NCBI GenBank assembly: GCA_902492205.1 | Contig: CABUKU010000013.1 | Coordinates: forward strand, 32,709-96,708 | Direction: 5' to 3' | Source of the DNA: an uncultured Bacteroides sp. | Lineage (GTDB): Bacteria; Bacteroidota; Bacteroidia; Bacteroidales; Bacteroidaceae | DNA length: 64,000 nt | Shown here: positions 33,961-42,790 of the stretch, piece after piece | Layout of the letters: each line of letters begins with the position of its first letter | Position numbering within the stretch: the stretch's first letter is position 1 | The notes under the pieces: model-generated | Databases searched by the model: none | What the model saw: only the letters and a program-made list of their open reading frames with translations | Told to the model about the DNA's origin: nothing | Position numbers and translations under genes: made by a program

Positions 33961-36276
33961 TTATTCGTTTTTAATACTGTTGACCGGATTCTCATTAGCT
34001 ACTCTCCAAGTTCGGATAACAACCCCTGCCAAGATTATCAGAAGAACCAAGACCGCTACTCCGGCAAATAAAACAGGGCTTGGAGATATTGCATCGGCAA
34101 ATTGTTCGAGCCACTTGTTCCCGATAAAATAGGCTCCTACACAACCAATGAGTATAGCCGGGAGTGCATTCCATAGCAAACTTTGTGAAAGAAGAACAAG
34201 AATATTTCCTGCTTCCGCTCCATTTACCTTGCGGATAGCTATTTCTTTACTGCGGCGGTGCACTTCGTCATTGACGTATCCGAACAGGCCCATTAATGTA
34301 ATCAGAACAATGGCGATTGATGCAAGTATTACTGCATCACGGAAGCGGCGTACATCTTGGTACTGATTTGAGATTTGCTTTTCCAGAGAATAAAACTCCA
34401 TGTCTTCCGTGGGGAACAGTTCGGCAATCTTATCATTAAGTGTTTTCAGTGTTTCGGAAGTAAGTTCGTGAACACGAACATAGAGAGCACCGCTTTTGAG
34501 CGTTTTCCCACCTTGTATCAATACGGGAAGTTGCTCATAGCGTATACTGCCAATGGGAAAATCTTTCATGACCCCTACAACCGTTCCATATCCGCCATTA
34601 AAATGATTCACTTGTTTTCCCACTGCACCGTCAGTCCAATGCATCAGGCTGACAAATTTTTCATTGACCAACAATTGTTCCGGAGCATTTATATTCTTTC
34701 CTTCCACTATTTGTATTTGCATGGTGGGTACGAAGTTATAATCATATATGCACAAACGGGCAGTGAAGAGTCCTTTGCCATTTGCATCGACTACAGGCGT
34801 ACCTCCATACCCTGAAAGAATATCCATACCCGAAGTGCCTATGCTTTCAACCATCGGCATGCGGCGTAATTCATCATTCAGCATTTCTGCTTTTTCTTGG
34901 TCTGTTATTCCGTGCAAATAAGTAACGGCTACATTGGAAGGATTATAATTCAAGGTTGTATTCATCAGTTGGTGGTATTGTGTCAGTATCACCAAAAGGA
35001 AACCGGTAATGAAAGCTACTCCGGCAAATTGCACAAAAAGCAAAGGTTTTTTCCATGAATTCTTTTTTTCCGTGTATCTGCGGAATACTTGTGAAACGGG
35101 TATGGATGCAAATATCCGTCCGGGTAATACTCCTGCCAGAACAAATAACAGCACCAATACGCAAAGCGGTAACCATAAATTCTCCCAAGTAAACAAAGAA
35201 GAAAGATGTGCATCGACCAAATCTTCTATCGGATTTTTGAAATTAATCGTTAATATGATAACCAAACAGAGTGATACCAAAATGAGAATGGCGGTTTCCC
35301 ACATAAACATACCGAATATGTTACCTGCACCTGCTCCATTGCACTTGTGAACTCCTACCCCTTTCGCTCTTCGTGCAAGAGACGAAATGGATATTAGTAC
35401 ATAGTTCATAGCAGCAATGAATAGAAGTATGGAGGCAAGAATGCTCAATATAACTATCATTTTATGTACTTCCGGATAACTGCTGTGTTGTTTTCCGATA
35501 GGTTGGAATGAATAGGATTCACTGACTCCTCTTTTGGAATCTTGCGGAGCATATTTTTCAATTAATTGAGGCATGCGGGTTTCCACTCTTAGTGCATCGT
35601 CTGCATTGCGAAAGCGTACATATCCCCTATAACTATCATCACCATTCCACCCGGCATAACGGCCAAAACGACCTTTTACTGTTGCAAATGAAGCAACTAC
35701 ATCATGTCTTAAAGTAGCATTTTCCGGAATATCCTTAAAAACTCCTTTTATTGTCATGGGAGCAGTCTTGCTTTGCATGAGTACTTTTCCTATCGGATCG
35801 GCATTTCCATAAAGTTGCTTGGCTGTACTTTCCGATATGAAAAGGACATCGGGATTTGTTAAATCAACGGGATTGCCTTTCAGTATCTCTATTCCCATAG
35901 TTTTGAAAAACAATGAATCGCTATACACTGTCCCTAAACTAATGCGGTGACTGCCATTGAAATAGTTCGTACTTCCCCAATCGGCGACAATTGAAGCACT
36001 TTCCACTTCTTCCGGGAAATTTTCAAGAATAGCACCGGGTAAAGGAGCTATTATTATAGGTGCTGTTTCATGGTTGGCTCCGTTTATAGTCCATGTGCAA
36101 TTGATGGCAAAGAGTTTGTCATTCTCTTTATAAAAACTATCATAGCTTAACTCGAAAGCTACACGGGCAAAAAGGAGTATTCCGATGAATATTCCCAATG
36201 TCAGTGAAATTATTTTGATAATATTAGACCCTCTTCCTCGAATGAGCGTCCTGAATGTGTAATAAAGCTGTCTCAT
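33961..36276 (-). CDS. ABC transporter permease (MacB/FtsX type, 8 TM)
   Basis: 771 residues from ATG 36276 (an upstream in-frame ATG at 36306 would add ten residues). Two repeats, each with a leading membrane helix, a MacB periplasmic core domain and a three-helix FtsX domain. The family opening MRQLYYTFRTLIRGRGSNIIK and the RRSKEIAIRKVNGAEAGNI motif are typical of the many Bacteroidetes permeases of this class. With the next gene it forms a two-gene exporter. A sigma-54-type promoter and two upstream palindromes lie in the 300-base region before it. Confidence 0.88.
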   Translation of the reverse strand: MRQLYYTFRTLIRGRGSNIIKIISLTLGIFIGILLFARVAFELSYDSFYKENDKLFAINCTWTINGANHETAPIIIAPLPGAILENFPEEVESASIVADWGSTNYFNGSHRISLGTVYSDSLFFKTMGIEILKGNPVDLTNPDVLFISESTAKQLYGNADPIGKVLMQSKTAPMTIKGVFKDIPENATLRHDVVASFATVKGRFGRYAGWNGDDSYRGYVRFRNADDALRVETRMPQLIEKYAPQDSKRGVSESYSFQPIGKQHSSYPEVHKMIVILSILASILLFIAAMNYVLISISSLARRAKGVGVHKCNGAGAGNIFGMFMWETAILILVSLCLVIILTINFKNPIEDLVDAHLSSLFTWENLWLPLCVLVLLFVLAGVLPGRIFASIPVSQVFRRYTEKKNSWKKPLLFVQFAGVAFITGFLLVILTQYHQLMNTTLNYNPSNVAVTYLHGITDQEKAEMLNDELRRMPMVESIGTSGMDILSGYGGTPVVDANGKGLFTARLCIYDYNFVPTMQIQIVEGKNINAPEQLLVNEKFVSLMHWTDGAVGKQVNHFNGGYGTVVGVMKDFPIGSIRYEQLPVLIQGGKTLKSGALYVRVHELTSETLKTLNDKIAELFPTEDMEFYSLEKQISNQYQDVRRFRDAVILASIAIVLITLMGLFGYVNDEVHRRSKEIAIRKVNGAEAGNILVLLSQSLLWNALPAILIGCVGAYFIGNKWLEQFADAISPSPVLFAGVAVLVLLIILAGVVIRTWRVANENPVNSIKNE

Positions 36277-36407
36277 ATTGGATACAAATTTAATAGTTAT
36301 CTCCATTTTATTATTATAATAAGGAAAAGAAACGTTTCACAACGCCATCTTCTCCTCCGGCAATGCATGAAGCCAGTTAATTATATTGTTAGATTCATTA
36401 ATTGAAA

Positions 36408-36423
36408 TACACGAACCGTGCCA
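36408..36423 (-). promoter_or_regulatory. Candidate sigma-54 promoter for the ABC/FtsX operon
   Basis: Minus-strand TGGCACGGTTCGTGTA: the -24 part TGGCACG is perfect and the -12 part is GTGT instead of TTGC (G kept, C changed), at the correct 4-base spacing. It lies about 130 bases before the permease start. Confidence 0.5.
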
Positions 36424-36479
36424 TAATAGATAAATGTCTGATTATTAATACATAATAATTTCATTCGCTATATGAGTAT

Positions 36480-36517
36480 TGTCTATATTTTAGACAACAG
36501 TGTCTATGAATTAGACA
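36480..36517. promoter_or_regulatory. Paired upstream activator palindromes TGTCTA-N5-TAGACA
   Basis: TGTCTATATTTTAGACA (36480-36496) and TGTCTATGAATTAGACA (36501-36517) are two 17-nt palindromes with identical 6-bp arms, 21 bases apart (two helical turns). They lie about 85-120 bases upstream of the predicted sigma-54 start site on the minus strand, where NtrC-type activators bind. Confidence 0.6.
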
Positions 36518-36569
36518 AAAGAACCAATATTTAAGATAAAAAGAATTATGAAAACTAAATTATATTATT

Positions 36570-36577
36570 TAGTTTTG
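36570..36577 (+). promoter_or_regulatory. -7 box TAGTTTTG of the phosphoesterase gene
   Basis: Exact TAnnTTTG match 26 bases before ATG 36603. Confidence 0.5.
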
Positions 36578-36602
36578 CGGCTGAAATAAAATATTGAATA
36601 CG

Positions 36603-37412
36603 ATGAAAAAGATAATGAATAGCCTGATTATCATGTTCGCCACATTTGCTCTAAACGGATGCGAGATGATTGAGTATCATCCCTATGATGGACGGGTAAA
36701 GGGAGAAACCGAGATTAATAGGAAAAACATTGAGCGCATAAAAAAAAGTTGCGCAGGGAAAACTACCATTCGTTTTGCTGTTATCAGTGACACGCAACGA
36801 TGGTATGATGAAACAGAAGATGTAGTGGAAGCTTTAAATCAACGGAATGATTTGGATTTTGTCCTTCATGCGGGAGATACATCGGACTTTGGTGCAACCA
36901 AAGAATTTATGTGGATGCGTGATATTTTACAAGGATTAAAAGTCCCTTACACGGTATTATTAGGAAATCATGACTGCTTGGGTGATGGGTTGGAAGTATT
37001 TCAGGCAATTTTCGGTCAGGAAAACTATTCTTTCATGGCCGGAAATGTTCGTTTTGTATGTTTGAATACTAACGCACTGGAATTTGATTATTCCAAACCT
37101 GTACCCGATTTCACTTTTTTGGAGGAACAAATAAAGAAGAGTGATCCTATAAATGAAAAAACAGTTATAGCTATGCATGCATGTCCTTACTCAGAGGTAT
37201 TTAACAATAATGTGGCAAAGCCGTTTGAATTATATATTACGCAATTTCCTCAATTACAATTTTGTGTTTACGGACATGGGCATCAGGTACAAGTTGATGA
37301 AATATTCAATGATGGCGTACTTTATTACCAATGTAGCAATATCAAGAAACGTAAATACTTGGTTTTCACAATAACACCTGAAGATTATAAATATGAAGTG
37401 GTACAATTCTAA
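36603..37412 (+). CDS. Metallophosphoesterase lipoprotein
   Basis: 269 residues from ATG 36603 (a TTG three codons earlier is possible). A lipoprotein signal (MFATFALNGC) targets it outside the cytoplasm. The calcineurin-like motif set is complete: ISDTQRWYD, HAGDTSDFG, LGNHDCLGDG, MHACPY and YGHGHQVQ, giving a two-metal site. The substrate is unknown; exported members cleave nucleotides, lipids or phosphodiesters. The last 20 bases overlap the next gene. Confidence 0.87.
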   Translation: MKKIMNSLIIMFATFALNGCEMIEYHPYDGRVKGETEINRKNIERIKKSCAGKTTIRFAVISDTQRWYDETEDVVEALNQRNDLDFVLHAGDTSDFGATKEFMWMRDILQGLKVPYTVLLGNHDCLGDGLEVFQAIFGQENYSFMAGNVRFVCLNTNALEFDYSKPVPDFTFLEEQIKKSDPINEKTVIAMHACPYSEVFNNNVAKPFELYITQFPQLQFCVYGHGHQVQVDEIFNDGVLYYQCSNIKKRKYLVFTITPEDYKYEVVQF

Positions 37413-38031
37413 ATACATATATATAATAACATTTTTGTTATTTCTGCCTGTCATTGCCGGTGCACAGAATAAATATGATAAACGTGTACATAAGTATCGC
37501 AGAACATGGGAAAAGCTCATTCCTACCCATACAAAAATCCAGTTTGCAGGAGATATGGGATTACTTTCTTTCGGTACTGGTTGGGATTATGGTAAAAAGA
37601 ATCAATGGGAAACAGATGTTTTTTTAGGCTTCATTCCCAAGTATTCATCCAGTGACTTTAAAATGACTTTTACTCTGAAACAGAATTATATGCCGTGGAG
37701 TATTGGGCTAGGCAAAGGCTTTTCCACCGAACCTTTAGCCTGCGGTATTTATTTTAATACTGTAATGAACGATGATTTCTGGACAAAAGAACCCGACCGT
37801 TATCCTAAAGGTTATTATGGCTTTTCAACTAAAATCAGGACTCACGTATTTTTAGGACAGCGACTTACTTATGATATTGCTCATGATAAAAGGATAACCG
37901 CCAAATCTATTACTTTCTTTTATGAAATCAGTACGTGTGATTTATACGTAATAAGTGCTTTCGGAAATAGTTACCTTAAACCGAAAGATTATCTGCGGTT
38001 ATCGTTGGGGTTGAAGTTACAGTTGTTTTAA
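37393..38031 (+). CDS. Uncharacterised small outer-membrane beta-barrel
   Basis: 212 residues with a signal peptide (ITFLLFLPVIAGAQ) and amphipathic strands (IQFAGDMGLLSFGTGWDYG, WSIGLGKGF, RLSLGLKLQLF) ending in a C-terminal Phe. That suggests an outer-membrane barrel of eight to ten strands. I do not recognise the family. Its start overlaps the metallophosphoesterase gene by 20 bases, so the two lie in one operon and may be partners at the outer membrane. Confidence 0.65.
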   Translation: MKWYNSKYIYIITFLLFLPVIAGAQNKYDKRVHKYRRTWEKLIPTHTKIQFAGDMGLLSFGTGWDYGKKNQWETDVFLGFIPKYSSSDFKMTFTLKQNYMPWSIGLGKGFSTEPLACGIYFNTVMNDDFWTKEPDRYPKGYYGFSTKIRTHVFLGQRLTYDIAHDKRITAKSITFFYEISTCDLYVISAFGNSYLKPKDYLRLSLGLKLQLF

Positions 38032-38035
38032 AATA

Positions 38036-38074
38036 AAAAATCAGATAGCCAAGTTAGTTAGCTATCTGATTTTT
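38036..38074. terminator. Bidirectional terminator between the OM protein gene and tRNA-Gly
   Basis: AAAAATCAGATAGC (38036-38049) and GCTATCTGATTTTT (38061-38074) pair perfectly over 14 bp. A-run and T-run flank both sides, so it can serve the plus-strand gene and the minus-strand tRNA. Confidence 0.85.
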
Positions 38075-38078
38075 TAAG

Positions 38079-38151
38079 AGCGAAAAACGGGACTCGAACC
38101 CGCGACCCTCAGCTTGGGAAGCTGATGCTCTACCAACTGAGCTACTTTCGC
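38079..38151 (-). tRNA. tRNA-Gly (anticodon CCC)
   Basis: The minus strand folds as a 73-nt cloverleaf: acceptor GCGAAAG with TTTTCGC (one G-T pair), D-arm AGCTCAGTTGGTAGAGC, anticodon loop TTCCCAA and T-arm with GGTTCGAGTCC. Anticodon CCC reads GGG glycine codons. CCA is not encoded. Confidence 0.95.
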
Positions 38152-38283
38152 ATTAGGATGAGCAAAGGTATAAATTATTTCTATTCGAAAAATAATCTAC
38201 ATCTTTTTTTTGACAGAAAAATTATGAAGTTATATTTTTGGTTAAAAAGTGGAGCAAAAATGTATAAACAGAGAAAAAGATTC

Positions 38284-38291
38284 TAATTTTG
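38284..38291 (+). promoter_or_regulatory. -7 box TAATTTTG of the RND operon
   Basis: Exact TAnnTTTG match, giving an untranslated leader of about 115 bases before the adaptor gene. Confidence 0.5.
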
Positions 38292-38359
38292 CATCACTAG
38301 ACAGAAAACTAAAGAAAGATACGTAGTTTCCTCTGAAATCTTACTATCCTGAAATCGCT

Positions 38360-38401
38360 ATGAAAGGACCAAACACAAGTATTTATTTAATGACTATATA
38401 A
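38360..38401 (+). CDS. Possible 13-residue leader peptide upstream of the RND operon
   Basis: ATG 38360 opens a 13-codon frame (MKGPNTSIYLMTI, stop TAA 38399-38401) that ends 9 bases before the adaptor start. The gap fits translational coupling or attenuation. There is no independent proof that it is translated. Confidence 0.25.
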   Translation: MKGPNTSIYLMTI

Positions 38402-38410
38402 TATAAAAGT

Positions 38411-39577
38411 ATGAAAAGTAAGATTGTTTTATTTGCATTTTGTTTATCCCTGTTCGGTTGCGGCCAAAAGGGACAAATGGGAATGGGTGGTGTGCAAGAG
38501 TACGCTGTGATGACATTACAGCCCTCAGTCAGCGATTTAAACAGCTCCTATCCCGCAGTAATCAAAGGAAAGCAAGATATAGAAATTCGACCAAAAGTTG
38601 CCGGTTTCATTACCAAGCTTTGTGTAGATGAAGGTTCTGTAGTACGTAAAGGACAGCCTTTATTTTTAATTGACAGAGTTGAATATGAAGCAGCAGTACG
38701 TATGGCAGAAGCAAACGTGCAAGCAGCTAAAGCAACTGTCAATACTCAGGAATTGACAGTTAAAAATAAAAAAGAACTTCATCGTAAGAATATTATCAGT
38801 GATTTTGAATTACAGATGGCAGAAAACCAGTTGGCTTCTCAGAAAGCTGCTTTGGCTCAGGCGGAAGCTCAACTCATAAGTGCTAAGAATAACTTGTCTT
38901 ATACTACGGTTGTCAGTCCTTCTAACGGAGTTGTGGGATCAATTCCATTCCGTGTTGGTAGTTTGGTTAGTTCTTCAAGCGCTGCTCCATTGACAACAGT
39001 TTCCGATATATCCGAAATGTATGTTTACTTCTCCATGGATGAAAAACAACTGTTGAATATGACACGTGAAGGCGGGAGTATCAAAGAACTTTTAGATAAA
39101 ATGCCGACTGTAGAATTGAAACTGGCAGATGGTTCTATCTATTCCGAAGGAGGAAAAATTGAAACTTTAAGTGGGGTTATTGACCAAAGTACCGGTTCGG
39201 TAAATATGCGTGCCACATTCCCTAACTCCAAGAATATTCTCAGAAGTGGAGGTACAGGTGTTGTAATGATTCCATACAAGGAAAATAACTCTATTATTAT
39301 TCCACAAAAAGCTACCTATGAAATTCAGGATAAGAGATTTGTTTATGTAGTTGGTCCCGATTCTAAAGTTAAAACAACAGAAATCACTGTCTTTAATCTC
39401 GATGATGGTAGAAATTACATCGTAACTTCCGGTTTGAATGCCGGTGATAAGATTGTTGTTGAAGGTGTTGCTTCATTGAGAGACGGTACCGAAATCAAAG
39501 CAATTACTCCGGAAGAAGCAGCTGCTAAGTTAAAAGCCATGACAGGAGGTCAGCAAGGAGCTGCTGCTCAAAAATAA
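38411..39577 (+). CDS. RND efflux periplasmic adaptor (AcrA/MexA type)
   Basis: 388 residues. Lipoprotein signal (CLSLFGC), then the membrane-fusion layout: barrel-sandwich halves (IEIRPKVAGFITKLCVDEG and NLSYTTVVSPSNGVVGSI) around an alpha hairpin (residues 95-155), a beta-barrel, and a membrane-proximal domain with FVYVVGPDSKVKTTEI. It bridges the inner-membrane pump and outer-membrane channel encoded next. The C-terminal tail is Ala/Gln-rich. Confidence 0.93.
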   Translation: MKSKIVLFAFCLSLFGCGQKGQMGMGGVQEYAVMTLQPSVSDLNSSYPAVIKGKQDIEIRPKVAGFITKLCVDEGSVVRKGQPLFLIDRVEYEAAVRMAEANVQAAKATVNTQELTVKNKKELHRKNIISDFELQMAENQLASQKAALAQAEAQLISAKNNLSYTTVVSPSNGVVGSIPFRVGSLVSSSSAAPLTTVSDISEMYVYFSMDEKQLLNMTREGGSIKELLDKMPTVELKLADGSIYSEGGKIETLSGVIDQSTGSVNMRATFPNSKNILRSGGTGVVMIPYKENNSIIIPQKATYEIQDKRFVYVVGPDSKVKTTEITVFNLDDGRNYIVTSGLNAGDKIVVEGVASLRDGTEIKAITPEEAAAKLKAMTGGQQGAAAQK

Positions 39578-39601
39578 TTCATATAAAACAAGACAAAGAA
39601 T

Positions 39602-42600
39602 ATGAAATTAGATAGATTTATAAACCGCCCGGTACTATCGACGGTTATTTCCATTTTGATAGTCATTTTGGGAATATTGGGGATGGTATCATTGCCGGTA
39701 TCCCAATACCCCGATATTGCCCCTCCTACCATACGTGTAAATACGAGTTACACGGGTGCTAATGCACAAACTGTACTGAATAGTGTTATTGCTCCGTTGG
39801 AAGAACAGATCAATGGTGTGGAGGATATGATGTACATGAGTTCTACAGCCACAAATACAGGTGATGCCAGTATCGAAGTTTATTTTAAACAAGGTACAGA
39901 TCCGGACATGGCTGCTGTAAACGTACAAAACCGTGTGGCTAAAGCCCAGGGTTTCCTACCGTCGGAAGTAACAAAAGTAGGTGTCATTACTCAAAAAAGA
40001 CAAACTAGTATGTTGATTGGCTTCTCTTTCTATAGTTCTGATGACAAATACGATAATGAGTTTCTTGAAAACTACGCTAACATTAATATTATTCCTGAAA
40101 TCAAGCGTATTCCCGGTGTAGGTGATGCAATGGTTATGGGTAGTGATTACTCTATGCGTATCTGGCTGAAACCGGATGTTATGGCACAATATAAACTGAT
40201 GCCTACCGATGTAACTCTTGCATTGGCAGAACAAAATATAGAAGCTGCTCCGGGACAATTTGGTGATCAAGGTGACCAGTCGTTCCAGTATGTAATGAAG
40301 TACAAGGGACGTTTGCAAACAGAGCAGGAATTCGGAGATATTGTTATCCGTGCAACTGCCGATGGAGAAATCTTAAGATTAAAAGACATTGCTACATTAG
40401 AATTAGGTAGATTAACTTACGGGTTCAATAACAATGTCAACGGTCATCCGGGTGTTACTACGATTATTTTCCAGACTGCCGGTTCTAATGCCACTGAGAT
40501 TATCAATAATATTACAGATTATCTGAATAAGATAGAACCGACTCTTCCTCCCGGAGTGAAGACTGCTATTTTGTTGAATGCAAATGACTTCTTGTTCGCT
40601 TCTATCTATGAAGTGCTCAAGACATTAATCGAAGCATTTATCCTCGTATTTATTGTTGTGTACATATTCTTGCAGGATTTTCGTTCCACATTGATTCCGG
40701 CTATTGCTATTCCGGTTGCTTTGATTGGTACGTTCTTCGTGCTCTATCTGATTGGATTCAGTATCAACTTGTTAACGCTATGTGCGATGGTGCTTGCCAT
40801 TGCGATAGTGGTCGATGACGCCATTGTGGTGGTGGAAGGCGTCCATGCAAAACTCGACCAAGGATATAAATCATCACGTTTGGCTGCCATTGATGCTATG
40901 GGTGAATTGGGTGGTGCCATTGTTTCCATTACTTTGGTTATGATGGCGGTGTTCGTTCCTGTAAGCTTTATGAGTGGAACTTCCGGTACATTCTATCGCC
41001 AGTTCGGTTTGACAATGGCTATAGCAATCGGTTTCTCAGCTATCAATGCATTGACTTTAAGCCCGGCATTGTGTGCTATTTTCCTAAAACCCCATGATTT
41101 AAATGGCGAACATAAAAAAACAAGCTTTATCGACCGTTTCCATATCGCCTTTAATGCGGCCTATGATGTAACATTGAAGAAATACAAAAAAGGAGTAATC
41201 TTCTTTATACATAGAAAAGGAATTGCATTCCTGACAGTAGTTGCTTCTATTGTAATATTGGTATTATTGATGAAAACCACTCCTACAGGATTAGTCCCTA
41301 ATGAAGATACAGGAACAATCTTTGCAGTTGTGGATATGCCTCCGGGAACAGCTCAGGAAAGAACTAACGAAGTGATGAAACAGGTAGATAGTTTGGTTGC
41401 TGCCAATCCTGCCGTTATTTCCCGTACACAGATTACCGGATATAGCTTCCTTGCAGGTCAGGGTAACTCTTATGGTACGATGATTATCAAATTAAAAGAT
41501 TGGGATGAACGTGCTAAAGGACAAGATGCAAATACCATTATCGGCACCTTGTATATGCAAGCCAAAATGGGAATTAAAGATGCCCGCGTATTGTTGTTTG
41601 CGCCTCCTATGATTCCGGGATATAGTGTAACAAATGGTTTCGAATTCAATTTGCAGGATAAAACCGGTGGTGATCTGGATAAATTCTATGAAGTAGCACA
41701 GGAATTCCTTGCCAAATTGAATGAACGTCCGGAAATTGCAGCGGCGCAGACTTCGTTTAATCCGACATTCCCGCAATACATGATTGATATTGATGCGGCA
41801 AAATGTAAACAAGCCGGTCTTAGCCCAAATGATATTCTTACTACTCTGCAAGGATATTACGGAGGTTTATATGCATCTAACTTCAACCGTTTCGGTAAAC
41901 TATACCGTGTAATGATTCAGGCTGATCCGAAAGCTCGTATCAATCCGGAAACATTGAATAGTGTGAAAGTGCGCAATGGAAATGAAATGGCTCCTATCAC
42001 ACAGTTCATGACTTTGAAGAAAGTTTATGGGCCGGATAATATCAAACGTTTCAACATGTTTACTTCAATGAGTGTCAATGGTTCTCCGGCTACCGGTGTC
42101 AGTTCCGGTGAAGCAATTAAAGCTGTCGAAGAAGTAGCTGCACAATACTTGCCTCAGGGATATGGTTACGAATTCTCCGGTATGACACGTGAGGAACAAA
42201 GTACAGGTAGCAGCACAACTGCAATAATCTTTGCACTTTGTTTGATTTTCGTTTACCTTCTGTTGAGTGCCCAATATGAAAGTTACCTTCTCCCGTTGGC
42301 AGTTATCCTTTCTATTCCGTTTGGTTTGATGGGTAGCTTTATCTTTGCTCAGATGATGGGAGTTGAAAATAACATCTATATGCAGATTGCATTGATTATG
42401 TTAATGGGACTTCTTGCTAAAAATGCTATTTTGATTGTTGAGTTTGCACTTGACAGACGTAAGATGGGAATGAGCATAACGTGGGCTGCCGTTCTTGGAG
42501 CAGGTGCCCGTCTTCGTCCTATCTTGATGACATCATTGGCAATGGTTGTTGGTTTGCTTCCTTTAATGTTCGCTCATGGCGTAGGTGCAAACGGTAATAG

Positions 42601-42790
42601 TACATTAGGTACAGGTGCCGTAGGTGGTATGTTAATTGGTATGATTTGCCAGATATTTATTGTACCGGCACTGTTTGTAGTATTTGAATATTTGCAGGAG
42701 AAAGTGAAACCGCTTGAATGGGCTGACTTGGATACTGCTGATGTAGAGCCTGAAATTGAGCAATACATTCCTAAAAAACAGACTAAATGA
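39602..42790 (+). CDS. RND efflux transporter permease (HAE1/AcrB type)
   Basis: 1062 residues, the normal length. N-terminal FINRPVLSTVISILIVILG, two large periplasmic porter/docking domains and twelve membrane segments. The proton relay is intact: the Asp pair in AIVVDDAIVVVEG and the Lys in GLLAKNAILIVEF. It pumps amphipathic compounds (drugs, bile salts) from periplasm to exterior using the proton gradient. Central gene of the tripartite pump; its stop overlaps the start of the channel gene. Confidence 0.95.
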   Translation: MKLDRFINRPVLSTVISILIVILGILGMVSLPVSQYPDIAPPTIRVNTSYTGANAQTVLNSVIAPLEEQINGVEDMMYMSSTATNTGDASIEVYFKQGTDPDMAAVNVQNRVAKAQGFLPSEVTKVGVITQKRQTSMLIGFSFYSSDDKYDNEFLENYANINIIPEIKRIPGVGDAMVMGSDYSMRIWLKPDVMAQYKLMPTDVTLALAEQNIEAAPGQFGDQGDQSFQYVMKYKGRLQTEQEFGDIVIRATADGEILRLKDIATLELGRLTYGFNNNVNGHPGVTTIIFQTAGSNATEIINNITDYLNKIEPTLPPGVKTAILLNANDFLFASIYEVLKTLIEAFILVFIVVYIFLQDFRSTLIPAIAIPVALIGTFFVLYLIGFSINLLTLCAMVLAIAIVVDDAIVVVEGVHAKLDQGYKSSRLAAIDAMGELGGAIVSITLVMMAVFVPVSFMSGTSGTFYRQFGLTMAIAIGFSAINALTLSPALCAIFLKPHDLNGEHKKTSFIDRFHIAFNAAYDVTLKKYKKGVIFFIHRKGIAFLTVVASIVILVLLMKTTPTGLVPNEDTGTIFAVVDMPPGTAQERTNEVMKQVDSLVAANPAVISRTQITGYSFLAGQGNSYGTMIIKLKDWDERAKGQDANTIIGTLYMQAKMGIKDARVLLFAPPMIPGYSVTNGFEFNLQDKTGGDLDKFYEVAQEFLAKLNERPEIAAAQTSFNPTFPQYMIDIDAAKCKQAGLSPNDILTTLQGYYGGLYASNFNRFGKLYRVMIQADPKARINPETLNSVKVRNGNEMAPITQFMTLKKVYGPDNIKRFNMFTSMSVNGSPATGVSSGEAIKAVEEVAAQYLPQGYGYEFSGMTREEQSTGSSTTAIIFALCLIFVYLLLSAQYESYLLPLAVILSIPFGLMGSFIFAQMMGVENNIYMQIALIMLMGLLAKNAILIVEFALDRRKMGMSITWAAVLGAGARLRPILMTSLAMVVGLLPLMFAHGVGANGNSTLGTGAVGGMLIGMICQIFIVPALFVVFEYLQEKVKPLEWADLDTADVEPEIEQYIPKKQTK

